Shown: piece after piece, positions 19,077-27,100 of the stretch
How positions within the stretch are numbered: position 1 is the first letter of the stretch
Layout of the letters: each line of letters opens with the position of its first letter
Source: Bacteroidia bacterium
Lineage (GTDB): Bacteria > Bacteroidota > Bacteroidia > Flavobacteriales > Flavobacteriaceae
Direction: 5' to 3'
DNA length: 34,891 bases
NCBI GenBank assembly: GCA_030430535.1
Contig: JAUIKY010000037.1
Location: 1-34,891 of the forward strand
Position numbers and translations under genes: made by a program
Notes under the pieces: model-generated
Databases searched by the model: none
Told to the model about the DNA's origin: nothing
What the model saw: only the letters and a program-made list of their open reading frames with translations

Positions 19077-20975
19077 CTAATTTCCCGTTTTTTGCAGTGT
19101 CCATTGTCTGCCTAAAAGATCCGTACCAGACACATTACCATTGGCATCCATTTGAAGGCTTACACTTCCACTATCTGGAACAGTACCGCTAAAGAGAGAA
19201 ACCATAACATTATAAGACAATAGTTTGTTGTACGGATTATACCCCCAAGTACCGCTTATTTGCGAGAAACCATCAACGCTTTGCTGCGTTCCGCTCAGTG
19301 CGCCCCCAACATTGAAATAAAGGTTTAAATACGATATTTGCTGCCCAAATTGATAGATATATATATTCCAAGCCCCAGGCATGTAAATGCCGTTTTGCGG
19401 CGGCGGCGGGTTTTCGGGAGGTTGCGTATTAGGGTTTGAATTTTGATTGGGTGGGTTATCAATATGCGTAGTAAAATTAGGGTCAACCATCAGTTTTTTA
19501 TTTTTGATTAAACCATAAATCTGTTCTGCCATTTTCCAAGTCTGTCCGGCTCCAAACCAGCTGAACACATAGAAATACATCATTTTCTTAACCCCATCAT
19601 AATTTCCAGAAACACCCATGTAATTATAGGTATAGCCTGGGTTAATTTCTTGAGGATAATAATCTAAAATATCAATATTTTTAATAGTGATTTTAACGTC
19701 GCCAACAAATTCAATTCGGTTTGAAAACACTTCAACAACACCAGATTGCTCAGAGTTATCCACCACTGCTTTCGCTTGGTTGATGTGACGCATTTTCACA
19801 TCCTTAAAAACCAAAAGTTTTGTTGGATGTGCAGAGGAGTCATCACTCAAAACACGTTGCTCTTGTTTTCGGCGTTCGGCTGCCTTTTCTTTTTCCACTT
19901 TTACAAGTAGTGGCTCTAATTTTTCGACCGTTACCCTAATGGTTTTAGAACCACCGCCACTTTTATCCCTTACCCGAATGCTCCCGCGGTTCATCCCTAC
20001 TTTCGGTGTTAATTTAAGCTTTATATAGGTATCATGCGCTTCAATAGCTATCCAATCACAATCACAGGTGGCCTCCCAATCCAATTCTCCGCTGCCCTCA
20101 TTAAAAACATCGATGATTTCATCGAGCAAATTTTCATCTGCTTTCACTGCCAAATGGTCTATCCGTTGTTCAGACACGTTAAGCTTTGGTTTCCCGCTGC
20201 CCAAATTCATGGTTTTATTCTCAACCTTTTCCTGCTTCAACGGACTTTGAACCAAAACTTTTCGTTTACACAAAGGAAGATCGCCCGAGGTATCACCAAA
20301 TTTTCGTTGCGGGCGTTGTTTGGTTTCTTTATAAATTCTAGGAAAAATATATTCGTAAACCTCATTAACGCTTACATACCCATCTTGGTTTTGGTCAATC
20401 CCTTCACTTAAAAGCGCCTCGTGAAGGTATTTTGTAAACGGACTTGGCCCATCCGGGTTATTGGTATCGGCGGTCAATTCTTCGGAAGTTGAGCTTGTAA
20501 TAACAAATCGGCCTTCGCCCTGCAACGACTGGGGCAAATCGCCCCCTTTAAATCCGCCACTATGGCAACAATCAAATATTAAAATATGTTTTCTGGTTTG
20601 ACAGGATTCCAAAAGTACATTTAAGGCATTATCTGAAATGGTTGTTGAGATTAGGGAATCTTTTTTTGAGTTTTTAGCGCATAAATACAATCGGCTCATT
20701 CTGTCTTGAAGCCCATGCCCACTATAATAAAATAACGATTGGTCGGTATATTTCAAGCTTTTGAAAAACTGCTCTAAGGCTGATAAAATTTCTCCCGAAG
20801 TCGCATTTAAAAGCGTGGTAATATTTTTTTCCTCAAACAAACCCTTTTCGGGGTTGCAAAGGGCTTCTTTTAAAATTTTTATGTCGTTTGCAGGCCCATA
20901 AAGCTTGGGTAATCCGTGGGGATCCTCAGGAAATTCATTGTTACCAATGAGTATCGCTTTATAGGTAGTATCCAT
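19077..20975 (-). CDS. Caspase-like (peptidase C14) protease with multidomain C-terminal region
   Basis: The N-terminal ~240 residues form a caspase-fold domain: AILIGNNEF start, catalytic His87 in YYSGHG and catalytic Cys137 in FDCCHSGG. An EF-hand-like loop DQNQDGYVSVNE (194-205) sits near the end of the protease domain. The region ~280-352 looks like a BACON/Ig-like beta domain (DWEATCDCDWIAI ... SIRVRDKSGGGSKTIRVTV). A charged helix (~355-375) is followed by a possible PH/GRAM-like fold (~385-500), a Pro/Asn-rich linker (~508-528) and a beta-rich tail to 632. No signal peptide or membrane segment is seen, so it is probably cytoplasmic. Bacterial caspase homologues often act in regulated proteolysis or cell-death/conflict systems. 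Its ATG is 1 bp past the stop of the EACC1-like gene, so the two are one unit. Confidence 0.85.
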   Translation of the reverse strand: MDTTYKAILIGNNEFPEDPHGLPKLYGPANDIKILKEALCNPEKGLFEEKNITTLLNATSGEILSALEQFFKSLKYTDQSLFYYSGHGLQDRMSRLYLCAKNSKKDSLISTTISDNALNVLLESCQTRKHILIFDCCHSGGFKGGDLPQSLQGEGRFVITSSTSEELTADTNNPDGPSPFTKYLHEALLSEGIDQNQDGYVSVNEVYEYIFPRIYKETKQRPQRKFGDTSGDLPLCKRKVLVQSPLKQEKVENKTMNLGSGKPKLNVSEQRIDHLAVKADENLLDEIIDVFNEGSGELDWEATCDCDWIAIEAHDTYIKLKLTPKVGMNRGSIRVRDKSGGGSKTIRVTVEKLEPLLVKVEKEKAAERRKQEQRVLSDDSSAHPTKLLVFKDVKMRHINQAKAVVDNSEQSGVVEVFSNRIEFVGDVKITIKNIDILDYYPQEINPGYTYNYMGVSGNYDGVKKMMYFYVFSWFGAGQTWKMAEQIYGLIKNKKLMVDPNFTTHIDNPPNQNSNPNTQPPENPPPPQNGIYMPGAWNIYIYQFGQQISYLNLYFNVGGALSGTQQSVDGFSQISGTWGYNPYNKLLSYNVMVSLFSGTVPDSGSVSLQMDANGNVSGTDLLGRQWTLQKTGN

Positions 20976-20976
20976 A

Positions 20977-21351
20977 TCATGCTGTTTTATCTATGGCCTT
21001 TTGAAGAAACTCCTTTAAGGTGTTTTTATCGATACCGTTAGCATCAGCGATAATTGACACCGTTTTCCCATCAATATTTGCAGACAACTCGATTTTTGTG
21101 GAACGATCTCTAGCCAACCAAGCCTTAATAATATCAACAATACCGGTAACTACTGCAGGACCAATGGTTACTATTAAAGTTTCCAGTCCACCTTTCATGC
21201 CTTCAACAGGATCTATTCTTTTTTCCACCTTTGTTGCCCGGCCTTGCAAATCGCTAACCAACACGTTTTTTTGTTGTGCCCATCGAGGGTCATTTTCATC
21301 AAAAAAATCAGAAGTTGGATTTAAAACCACTTCAATCTGTTTATCTTGCAT
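20977..21351 (-). CDS. EACC1-like small protein paired with the caspase
   Basis: A 124-residue protein with this plan: a variable N terminus, then EGMKGGLETLIVTIGPAVVTGIVDIIKAWLARDRSTKIELSANIDGK, then a short strand and a helix (NTLKEFLQKAI). This resembles the 'effector-associated constant component 1' family (hydrophobic glycine-rich helix, WL-R-R, a DGK turn and a C-terminal helix), which is typically encoded beside caspase or trypsin-like effectors in predicted conflict systems. The assignment is from remembered family pattern, not a search. It ends 1 bp before the caspase ATG. A TAAATTTG box lies 25 bp upstream. Confidence 0.6.
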   Translation of the reverse strand: MQDKQIEVVLNPTSDFFDENDPRWAQQKNVLVSDLQGRATKVEKRIDPVEGMKGGLETLIVTIGPAVVTGIVDIIKAWLARDRSTKIELSANIDGKTVSIIADANGIDKNTLKEFLQKAIDKTA

Positions 21352-21375
21352 AATTACTGTATTTAGGCTCTATTC

Positions 21376-21383
21376 CAAATTTA
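21376..21383 (-). promoter_or_regulatory. Candidate -7 box (TAAATTTG) for the EACC1-caspase unit
   Basis: TAAATTTG matches TAnnTTTG in the minus orientation, ending 25 bp before the ATG at 21351. No good -33 TTTG was found at about 20 bp spacing. It would make the EACC1-caspase pair a separate transcript from thiN. Confidence 0.45.
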
Positions 21384-21459
21384 CAGAAATTATTTAAATC
21401 TATGGTTTTATACTCTTAGTTTTTTTTAGCGTACCTTTGTGTTTTACAGCAGGTTAAAC

Positions 21460-22071
21460 CTAATTAAACTCGTTAACAAACACAAACAAAAAACCACTTT
21501 TAAAGTTAATGGTTACCTGTTTTGAAATAGCCAAATTCCTAGCTCCTATACGCTGACCAAAAGTTAGGGTTTCATTTTTTAAGGGATATTTTAAGCCTGT
21601 TGTTTTTATGGCATTGGCCTCAGGAAATGGAATTAAGGATACTGTTTTACCCAGACAATCGTTTATTTTAGTGTTTTGGTTGGCCAAAAAATAGTACCCA
21701 TGGTTATCAAAAAATGTTATACTCAGTGCCTCCCTCCATTCCATTGCCGTATGCAAATTGCCCAAAAAGTGATCTTGCTCTTTTCCGCTGGCACCAAACA
21801 CATGAATGTTTTTATAGCCTCTATCAAAAAGAATCTTCAAAATCTTTTCAAAATCGGTATAATTTTGGTCGGGCGTTTCAATTACTTCAATGCTTTTAGG
21901 GAGTTCTTCCAACGAATCAAAATCGCCACTTATAAAATCGGGGACAACTTCTTTTTCAAGTAAAAACCGATAAGCGCCATCGGTAGCACATACTAAACCA
22001 TAACCCGATAAATCGGGAAGCGTTTCGGGGCGCTCGCCATCAATTAGAAGAAATACCTTGGCTTGGTTCAT
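21460..22071 (-). CDS. thiN: Thiamine pyrophosphokinase
   Basis: It transfers pyrophosphate from ATP to thiamine to give thiamine diphosphate. Motifs in order: CATDGAYRFLLE (28-39), PDFISGDFDSLEE with the GDFDS signature (49-53), QNYTDFEKIL (69-78) and FGASGKEQDHFLGNLH (92-107), corresponding to the family GGRxDHxLxN segment. The second beta-sandwich domain forms the C-terminal half. The 203-residue length is normal. No TPP riboswitch was recognised upstream. A terminator for the upstream lipoprotein gene lies between the two. Confidence 0.9.
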   Translation of the reverse strand: MNQAKVFLLIDGERPETLPDLSGYGLVCATDGAYRFLLEKEVVPDFISGDFDSLEELPKSIEVIETPDQNYTDFEKILKILFDRGYKNIHVFGASGKEQDHFLGNLHTAMEWREALSITFFDNHGYYFLANQNTKINDCLGKTVSLIPFPEANAIKTTGLKYPLKNETLTFGQRIGARNLAISKQVTINFKSGFLFVFVNEFN

Positions 22072-22082
22072 TATGCTAAAAT

Positions 22083-22113
22083 AAAAAAATCCCGAGCTAA
22101 AAAGACCGGGATT
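22083..22113 (-). terminator. Intrinsic terminator after the CARDB-like lipoprotein gene
   Basis: Read on the minus strand, AATCCCG (22107-22113) pairs with CGGGATT (22088-22094) and is followed by a run of T (22083-22089 complement). It lies directly after the stop of the 22137-22979 gene and before thiN. Confidence 0.8.
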
Positions 22114-22136
22114 GAGTTTTAAATTCTTTTTTAGCT

Positions 22137-22979
22137 CTAATTTGAATGTTCAACAAACACCTTCGCCCCTTCGTGTTTTATAATACATCCATCTTCAGAA
22201 ATAGTCGTAATCTTTCCATAAATACTAGATTCAAAACCCGAAGTAAACTTATGTTCTACCACTTCAATTTCCATACTTATATCTAAGGAAGTTCCTGCTG
22301 GGATGTTAACCGGTGGAGCCGGAAAAGTAACAGCTTTTGAGCCTTCGGTGGAAACATAGGTAAAGTGGGCATATTCAACAGAAAATGTTGGCCCGGCAGT
22401 AACCGTAAAAACCGTTGTTATAATTTTGCCCGAATCATGAGGCACTCCGGTTAATATTTCATTCTTGGTCACACTAAAATTTTGAGTGCTTGGCACAAAA
22501 AAATAGTGAACGGATTGATTGTCAAATTCATTCGACTCGTCAACCGTATTTAGCGTATCGATGGTTATAGTTTCTTTATACATGCCACATCCCAAAGGGC
22601 CAATTGGACCAAAGGAAATCGAGTCTTCTGCCGAACTTGCCAACTGTGGCCCACTAATGGTTTCCTCATAAATAGTGGTGTTCGGTATAGTATCGAAACC
22701 ATAATTGCCAACAATGGCCTGAAACACCATGGGTTGAATTCTATCCCTGATTACGTAGGAAGTATTCACATTGGCATTACCATTATTCACTAAATTTCTT
22801 TGTACCATGAATGGTTGCGGCGGAACAATATTTACAGAATCATTTATGCCCAATTGCTCAACCATAATTTTATCGAGTTGCGGACTATATGTTTTTTCGC
22901 CCAGCCCTACCAAATTGGGCTTACAGGAAAACAAATAAAAAAGAATAAAACACGAGAATATAAGACAGAGATTTTTCAT
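22137..22979 (-). CDS. CARDB-like secreted lipoprotein, function unknown
   Basis: A hydrophobic N terminus (MKNLCLIFSCFILFYLFSC) ends in a lipobox LFSC with lipidated Cys19. The mature part looks like two beta-sandwich units: VQRNLVNNGNANVNTSYVIRDRI ... NTVDESNEFDNQSVHYF (~60-165) has the CARDB-type pattern of paired strands with a Glu-Phe-Asp-Asn turn, and a second similar unit follows from ~170. CARDB-type domains are usually adhesive or structural. 280 residues; expected at the inner face of the outer membrane or the cell surface. It has its own terminator, so it is probably a monocistronic unit. Confidence 0.7.
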   Translation of the reverse strand: MKNLCLIFSCFILFYLFSCKPNLVGLGEKTYSPQLDKIMVEQLGINDSVNIVPPQPFMVQRNLVNNGNANVNTSYVIRDRIQPMVFQAIVGNYGFDTIPNTTIYEETISGPQLASSAEDSISFGPIGPLGCGMYKETITIDTLNTVDESNEFDNQSVHYFFVPSTQNFSVTKNEILTGVPHDSGKIITTVFTVTAGPTFSVEYAHFTYVSTEGSKAVTFPAPPVNIPAGTSLDISMEIEVVEHKFTSGFESSIYGKITTISEDGCIIKHEGAKVFVEHSN

Positions 22980-23191
22980 GATGTTGAAGTTTTAATAGCG
23001 ATAAAAACAACCCTAGCCAAAGCCGCTATTAAATTTAACCATAAAAAACTAAAAATCAAACAATTAAACCAACAACATTTCAACTAAGCCCTACCTTAGT
23101 TCTTAAAAACCCTAAAATCGTTTAATAATTAAGTCGCTAAAAACCATCTTTAGAATAAACGAATTTTTATTTATGGCAAGAGCCTAACCTT
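22980..23191. other. Intergenic AT-rich DNA, nothing recognised
   Basis: The gap between the lipoprotein start and the ferredoxin terminator has no plausible small gene or clear TAnnTTTG promoter box in the orientation of the lipoprotein gene. Confidence 0.6.
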
Positions 23192-23225
23192 AAAAAAAAA
23201 TCCCGAGCCAAAATGCCCAGGATTT
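23192..23225 (-). terminator. Intrinsic terminator after the ferredoxin gene
   Basis: On the minus strand, an 11-bp stem with two G-U pairs (AAATCCTGGGC against GCTCGGGATTT, 23215-23225 with 23198-23208) encloses the loop ATTTTG and is followed by nine T. It is a strong factor-independent terminator. Confidence 0.88.
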
Positions 23226-23255
23226 AGTTTTATATCATAAAATGCCGATTACCGA

Positions 23256-23609
23256 CTATCCATCAGGGTGCATAAACTTTTGCTTAGCCAAAAGTTCTTC
23301 TTCAGTTTCAACATGATCTTCATCAGGAACACAACAATCTACCGGACATACGGCAGCACATTGTGGCTCGTCATGAAAACCTTTACACTCGGTACACTTA
23401 TCGGGCACGATGTAGTAAATCTCGTCACTTATCGGTTCTTGAGCTTCATCGGCATCCACTTCGGTACCGTTGGTCAATACCACGCTTCCTTCTAAGCTTG
23501 TTCCGTCTTTGTAGCGCCAATCGTCTGCGCCTTCATATATTGCTGTGTTTGGGCACTCGGGTTCGCAAGCACCACAATTTATACATTCGTCTGTTATAAT
23601 TATTGCCAT
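23256..23609 (-). CDS. 2[4Fe-4S] ferredoxin
   Basis: A 117-residue electron carrier with two cluster-binding sets: C9-x2-C12-x2-C15-x3-C19P ([12 protein letters not shown]) and C72-x2-C75-x8-C84-x3-C88P, with a further Cys at 92/93. The longer spacing in the second set is the Allochromatium-type pattern. A ~50-residue insertion separates the clusters and the tail is acidic. It is transcribed divergently from the LuxC-type reductase gene with overlapping promoters, so the two may be co-regulated. The redox partner is not identified. Confidence 0.9.
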   Translation of the reverse strand: MAIIITDECINCGACEPECPNTAIYEGADDWRYKDGTSLEGSVVLTNGTEVDADEAQEPISDEIYYIVPDKCTECKGFHDEPQCAAVCPVDCCVPDEDHVETEEELLAKQKFMHPDG

Positions 23610-23633
23610 AGCGTTTTTTTCTTTCTAACTTTG
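23603..23633 (+). promoter_or_regulatory. Promoter for the acyl-CoA reductase gene
   Basis: A TTG at 23603-23605 is followed after 20 bp by TAACTTTG at 23626-23633, a good match to the Bacteroidota pattern TTG-N19/20-TAnnTTTG. The reductase ATG is at 23679. Confidence 0.6.
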
Positions 23634-23639
23634 CAGTCG

Positions 23640-23671
23640 CAAAAATAAAGCCAAAACCATTCATAACCAAA
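23640..23671 (-). promoter_or_regulatory. Promoter for the ferredoxin gene
   Basis: On the minus strand, TTTG (23668-23671) is followed after 20 bp by TATTTTTG (23640-23647), about 30 bp before the ferredoxin ATG at 23609. The -7 boxes of this and the divergent promoter lie only 6 bp apart. Confidence 0.6.
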
Positions 23672-23678
23672 TTTAAGG

Positions 23679-24740
23679 ATGCAATTACAGGAAAGAATTA
23701 CCGCATTTGTAAAATTAGGAGATTTTTTAAGGCAATTTTCTACCGATATCATCGAAAAAAATAACGATGTAGAACACAACGACATTTTTTTCGATGGCTT
23801 TAAGCACCAACTGAAACTAGCCGAAGAACATAACGGTTGGTTTACCCCAGAAAATATGAGGTTTGCCATTAATGGATGGGCCGAATCCTTGACCGAAAAA
23901 AACTTAAACCATTGGTTAAAATCGTATGATTTTGGCGAAGTTGCCCCAAAAACCGTGGCTATTATTATGGCCGGAAACATCCCTTTGGTGGGCTTTCACG
24001 ATTTTTTGTCGGTATTGATTAGCGGCCACAACGTTTTGGCAAAACAGTCTTCAAACGACAAACATTTACTCCCTTTTTTAGCGAAATATCTGGAATACGT
24101 TGAACCACAATTTAAAGGAAAAATACGCTTCACAGAAGATAAAGTTGAAAATTTCGATGCCGTAATAGCCACCGGAAGCAACAATACTGCCCGCTATTTT
24201 GAATACTATTTTAAGGGTAAACCGTCCATTATTCGAAATAACCGAAATTCAGTAGCTGTTTTAACTGGAAATGAAACTACTGAAGACTTAAAAAACCTTT
24301 CCGAAGACATTTTTCGATATTATGGTTTGGGTTGCCGAAACGTTTCAAAATTATTTGTGCCTAAAGATTACAAATTCGATGCCTTTTTCGAATCTATTTA
24401 CCATTGGCATCCCATTGTTGAAAAAGCCAAATATGCCAATAATTACGACTACAACAAAGCCGTGTATTTAATGAGTGAATTCGACATGCTTGAAAACGGA
24501 TTTTTTATGATAAAAGAAGACGAAAGCTACGCCTCGCCCATTGCCACTTTGTTTTACGAATATTACGACAATCCCGAGCAGTTGAAAGAAAAACTAAACC
24601 AAGACAAACAACAAATTCAATGTATTGTTTCTAACGGGTTTACAGAAAACGAAATTGCTTTTGGAGCCACCCAAAAACCTAAACTTTGGGATTATGCGGA
24701 TAGTGTAGATTCCGTTGAATTTTTATTATCAATTTCCTAA
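23679..24740 (+). CDS. LuxC-type acyl-CoA reductase
   Basis: A 353-residue member of the LuxC acyl-CoA reductase family (aldehyde-dehydrogenase-like fold), which reduces acyl-CoA or acyl-enzyme thioesters to aldehydes. Supporting motifs are IIMAGNIPLVGFHDFL (95-110), the cofactor-binding IATGSNNTARYFEYYF (163-178) and the probable nucleophile C219 in YGLGCRNVSKLFVP. No luxD/luxE/luxAB are nearby, so luminescence is not implied; in Bacteroidota such proteins are found without lux genes. It precedes serC by 73 bp on the same strand and faces a ferredoxin gene. The physiological substrate is unknown. Confidence 0.85.
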   Translation: MQLQERITAFVKLGDFLRQFSTDIIEKNNDVEHNDIFFDGFKHQLKLAEEHNGWFTPENMRFAINGWAESLTEKNLNHWLKSYDFGEVAPKTVAIIMAGNIPLVGFHDFLSVLISGHNVLAKQSSNDKHLLPFLAKYLEYVEPQFKGKIRFTEDKVENFDAVIATGSNNTARYFEYYFKGKPSIIRNNRNSVAVLTGNETTEDLKNLSEDIFRYYGLGCRNVSKLFVPKDYKFDAFFESIYHWHPIVEKAKYANNYDYNKAVYLMSEFDMLENGFFMIKEDESYASPIATLFYEYYDNPEQLKEKLNQDKQQIQCIVSNGFTENEIAFGATQKPKLWDYADSVDSVEFLLSIS

Positions 24741-24813
24741 AAAAAATATGGATTTTATACTATATAATCCCTAATTAATTAGCAACTTTGCATCTCAATT
24801 TTTTATAACAAAC

Positions 24814-25878
24814 ATGAAAAAACATAACTTTAGCGCAGGACCAAGTATTTTACCACAGGAAGTATTGCTGAAAGCTTCTGAAGCGGTAGTTGATTATAAC
24901 AATTCTGGTTTATCTTTAATTGAAATATCCCACAGAAGTAAAGATTTTGTGGATATCATGGAAAATGCCAGAGCTTTGGTTTTAGAGCTGCTAGGTTTAG
25001 AGGGCAAAGGCTATAAGGCTTTGTTTTTACAAGGTGGTGCTAGCACACAATTTTTAATGGTTGCCCTTAACCTTTTGGAAACAAGAGCCGGTTATTTAAA
25101 CTCTGGTTCTTGGGCAGCAAAAGCTATTAAGGAAGCCAAACTCTACGACGATGTTTACGAAGTAGGTTCTTCTAAAGATGCCAACTACAACTACATCCCT
25201 AAAGGTTACGAAATCCCTGAAGATTACGATTATTTTCACTGTACCTCAAACAACACTATTTTTGGTACACAAATGAAGAGTTTCCCAAAAACCAACGTTC
25301 CTATGGTTTGCGATATGAGTAGCGACATTTTCTCTCGTACTTTAGACTTTTCACAATTTGGATTGATCTATGCCGGTGCTCAAAAAAATATGGGACCTGC
25401 AGGAACAACTTTAGTGGTGGTTAAAGAAGATATTTTAGGAAAAGTATCCCGTAAAATCCCATCTATGATGGATTACCAAGTACACATCGATAAAGGCAGT
25501 ATGTATAATACGCCACCTGTTTTCCCGATTTACACCTCTATGCTAACCTTAGAGTGGTTGAAAAACAAGGGCGGTATTGCAGCCATCGAAAAAGAAAACG
25601 AAAAGAAAGCCTCTTTAATGTACTCTGAAATCGATTTGAACCCACTATTTAAAGGATTTGCCGTTAAGGAAGACCGTTCTTTTATGAACGCTACTTTCAA
25701 CTTGACTAACGACAATTTAAAAGACACTTTTGAAACCATGCTCAAAGAAGCTGGAATTAGCGGTGTTAACGGCCACAGAAGTGTTGGCGGTTACCGCGCC
25801 TCGATGTACAACGCCATGCCAATTGAAAGCGTAAAAGCTTTAGTTGAGGTGATGAGTGAATTGGAAAGCAAAGCATAA
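24814..25878 (+). CDS. serC: Phosphoserine aminotransferase
   Basis: It converts 3-phosphohydroxypyruvate and glutamate to 3-phosphoserine in serine synthesis and also acts in pyridoxal phosphate synthesis. The N terminus MKKHNFSAGPSILPQEVL is diagnostic, and the PLP lysine is K191 in YAGAQKNMGPAG. Also visible are GGASTQF (74-80) and the C-terminal GVNGHRSVGGYRASMYNA. The 354-residue length is normal. Its natural partner, a SerA-like dehydrogenase, follows after 143 bp that contain a palindromic repeat. A weak CAACTTTG box lies at 24783-24790. Confidence 0.96.
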   Translation: MKKHNFSAGPSILPQEVLLKASEAVVDYNNSGLSLIEISHRSKDFVDIMENARALVLELLGLEGKGYKALFLQGGASTQFLMVALNLLETRAGYLNSGSWAAKAIKEAKLYDDVYEVGSSKDANYNYIPKGYEIPEDYDYFHCTSNNTIFGTQMKSFPKTNVPMVCDMSSDIFSRTLDFSQFGLIYAGAQKNMGPAGTTLVVVKEDILGKVSRKIPSMMDYQVHIDKGSMYNTPPVFPIYTSMLTLEWLKNKGGIAAIEKENEKKASLMYSEIDLNPLFKGFAVKEDRSFMNATFNLTNDNLKDTFETMLKEAGISGVNGHRSVGGYRASMYNAMPIESVKALVEVMSELESKA

Positions 25879-25935
25879 ACTAGTTTGCAGTAATCAGTTG
25901 CAGTGTGCAATGTTTACTCAAATTTAAATAATACC

Positions 25936-25999
25936 GTCATTCCGAACGAAGTGAAGAAATCCCTAAAAAAGGTTACGATGTTAACTTCTTCGAAATGAC
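25936..25999. repeat. Dispersed imperfect palindrome, copy B
   Basis: A 64-nt palindrome between serC and the SerA-like gene. The left arm GTCATTCCGAACGAAGT is close to the reverse complement of the right end, GTCATTTCGAAGAAGTT. It shares the GTCAT...ATGAC ends with copies at 18908 and 31548. It ends 22 bp before the SerA-like ATG, so it may influence expression of that gene. Confidence 0.75.
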
Positions 26000-26021
26000 A
26001 AACTAAAAAGAAAAATTAAAA

Positions 26022-26972
26022 ATGAAAGTATTAGCAAACGACGGTATTTCTCAAAGCGGAATTGACGCGCTTGAAAAAGGAGGATACGAAGTTATTACAA
26101 CCACTGTAGCCCAAGAACAATTAGCCAACTACATTAACGAAAAAGACATTGCCGTTTTATTGGTTCGTAGTGCTACTACCGTTCGAAAAGATTTAATTGA
26201 CGCCTGCCCAGGATTAAAAATTATTGGTCGTGGCGGTGTTGGTATGGATAATATAGATGTAGAATACGCTCGCGAAAAAGGCTTGCACGTTATCAATACG
26301 CCTGCAGCTTCTTCGCACTCTGTAGCCGAATTGGTTTTTGGACATTTTTACGGATTGGCACGTTTTCTACACAATGCCAACAGAGAAATGCCTCTTGAAG
26401 GCGACAGCAACTTTAAAGGTTTAAAGAAGGCTTATGCCAAAGGTATTGAACTTAAAGGTAAAACTTTAGGGGTTTTAGGTTTTGGCCGTATTGGTCAAGC
26501 CACAGCAAAAGTAGCTTTGGGCGCTGGAATGAAAGTAGTGGCTTTTGATCCGTTTTTGGAAAAGGCTAATTTGGAATTGGAGTTTTTCGACGGACAAAAA
26601 GTAAACTTCGAAATCAACACCATTTCAAAAGAAGAAGTTTTAAAGCAAGCCGATTTCTTAACATTACACGTACCTGCCCAAAAAGATTACGTTATTGATG
26701 AGGCCGAATTCAACATGATGAAAGACGGCGTTATCATTGCTAACGCAGCCCGTGGTGGTGTAGTAAACGAAGTGGCTTTGGTTAAAGCTATTGAAAGCGG
26801 AAAAGTAGCCAGAGCGGCATTGGATGTTTTTGAAAAAGAACCAAAACCAGAAATGCAATTATTAATGAACCCTGCTTTATCTTTAACGCCACATACTGGT
26901 GCAGCAACTAACGAAGCTCAAGACAGAATTGGTGAAGAATTAGCATCACAGATCATTAGTATTCTTGGGTAA
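26022..26972 (+). CDS. serA: D-3-phosphoglycerate dehydrogenase (short form, no ACT domain)
   Basis: A 316-residue D-isomer-specific 2-hydroxyacid dehydrogenase. The NAD-binding loop is LGFGRIG (152-158), and the catalytic residues are R244 (ANAARGGVVNE), E273 (FEKEP) and H291 (LTPHTGAAT). The substrate-binding domain begins MKVLANDGISQSG and has the RGGVGMDNID motif. Next to serC, the likely role is oxidation of 3-phosphoglycerate to phosphohydroxypyruvate. It stops after the catalytic domains, so it lacks the C-terminal ACT serine-feedback domain of longer SerA proteins. A strong terminator follows. Confidence 0.9.
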   Translation: MKVLANDGISQSGIDALEKGGYEVITTTVAQEQLANYINEKDIAVLLVRSATTVRKDLIDACPGLKIIGRGGVGMDNIDVEYAREKGLHVINTPAASSHSVAELVFGHFYGLARFLHNANREMPLEGDSNFKGLKKAYAKGIELKGKTLGVLGFGRIGQATAKVALGAGMKVVAFDPFLEKANLELEFFDGQKVNFEINTISKEEVLKQADFLTLHVPAQKDYVIDEAEFNMMKDGVIIANAARGGVVNEVALVKAIESGKVARAALDVFEKEPKPEMQLLMNPALSLTPHTGAATNEAQDRIGEELASQIISILG

Positions 26973-26990
26973 TTTCTAAAGAACTTATAT

Positions 26991-27014
26991 TTGGTTACAA
27001 TGCCATGTGACCAA
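26991..27014 (+). other. Hairpin just before the serA terminator
   Basis: TTGGTTACA and TGTGACCAA form a 9-bp stem with one G-U pair and the 6-nt loop atgcca. It sits 18 bp after the serA stop and 13 bp before the main terminator and may protect the mRNA 3' end. Confidence 0.5.
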
Positions 27015-27027
27015 AACATTATAAATG

Positions 27028-27058
27028 AGTCCTAACTATAACGGTTAGGACTTTTTTT
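27028..27058 (+). terminator. Intrinsic terminator after the SerA-like gene
   Basis: The 9-bp perfect stem AGTCCTAAC/GTTAGGACT, with the 7-nt loop tataacg, is followed by a T-run to 27058. Confidence 0.92.
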
Positions 27059-27100
27059 GTACCTTACCTCTTACTTTTAATCTTACAAAAAATAAATATC

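Noticed and set aside
18889-19080. 63-codon plus-strand open frame
   Set aside because: It runs through repeat copy A and non-coding DNA, has no recognisable product and is antisense to the downstream end of the caspase unit.
20977-21351. Classical toxin-antitoxin pair with the caspase
   Set aside because: The small protein has a glycine-rich hydrophobic helix and EACC1-like layout, not a DNA-binding antitoxin fold; the evidence fits an effector-associated component better.
22072-22136. TPP riboswitch for thiN
   Set aside because: The upstream space is mostly occupied by the neighbouring gene's terminator and is too short for a TPP aptamer.
23600-23980. 126-codon minus-strand frame overlapping the reductase gene and divergent promoters
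   Set aside because: It overlaps the start of a well-supported gene and both promoter elements.
23679-24740. Bioluminescence (lux) operon
   Set aside because: Only a LuxC-type reductase is present; no luciferase or luxD/luxE genes accompany it.
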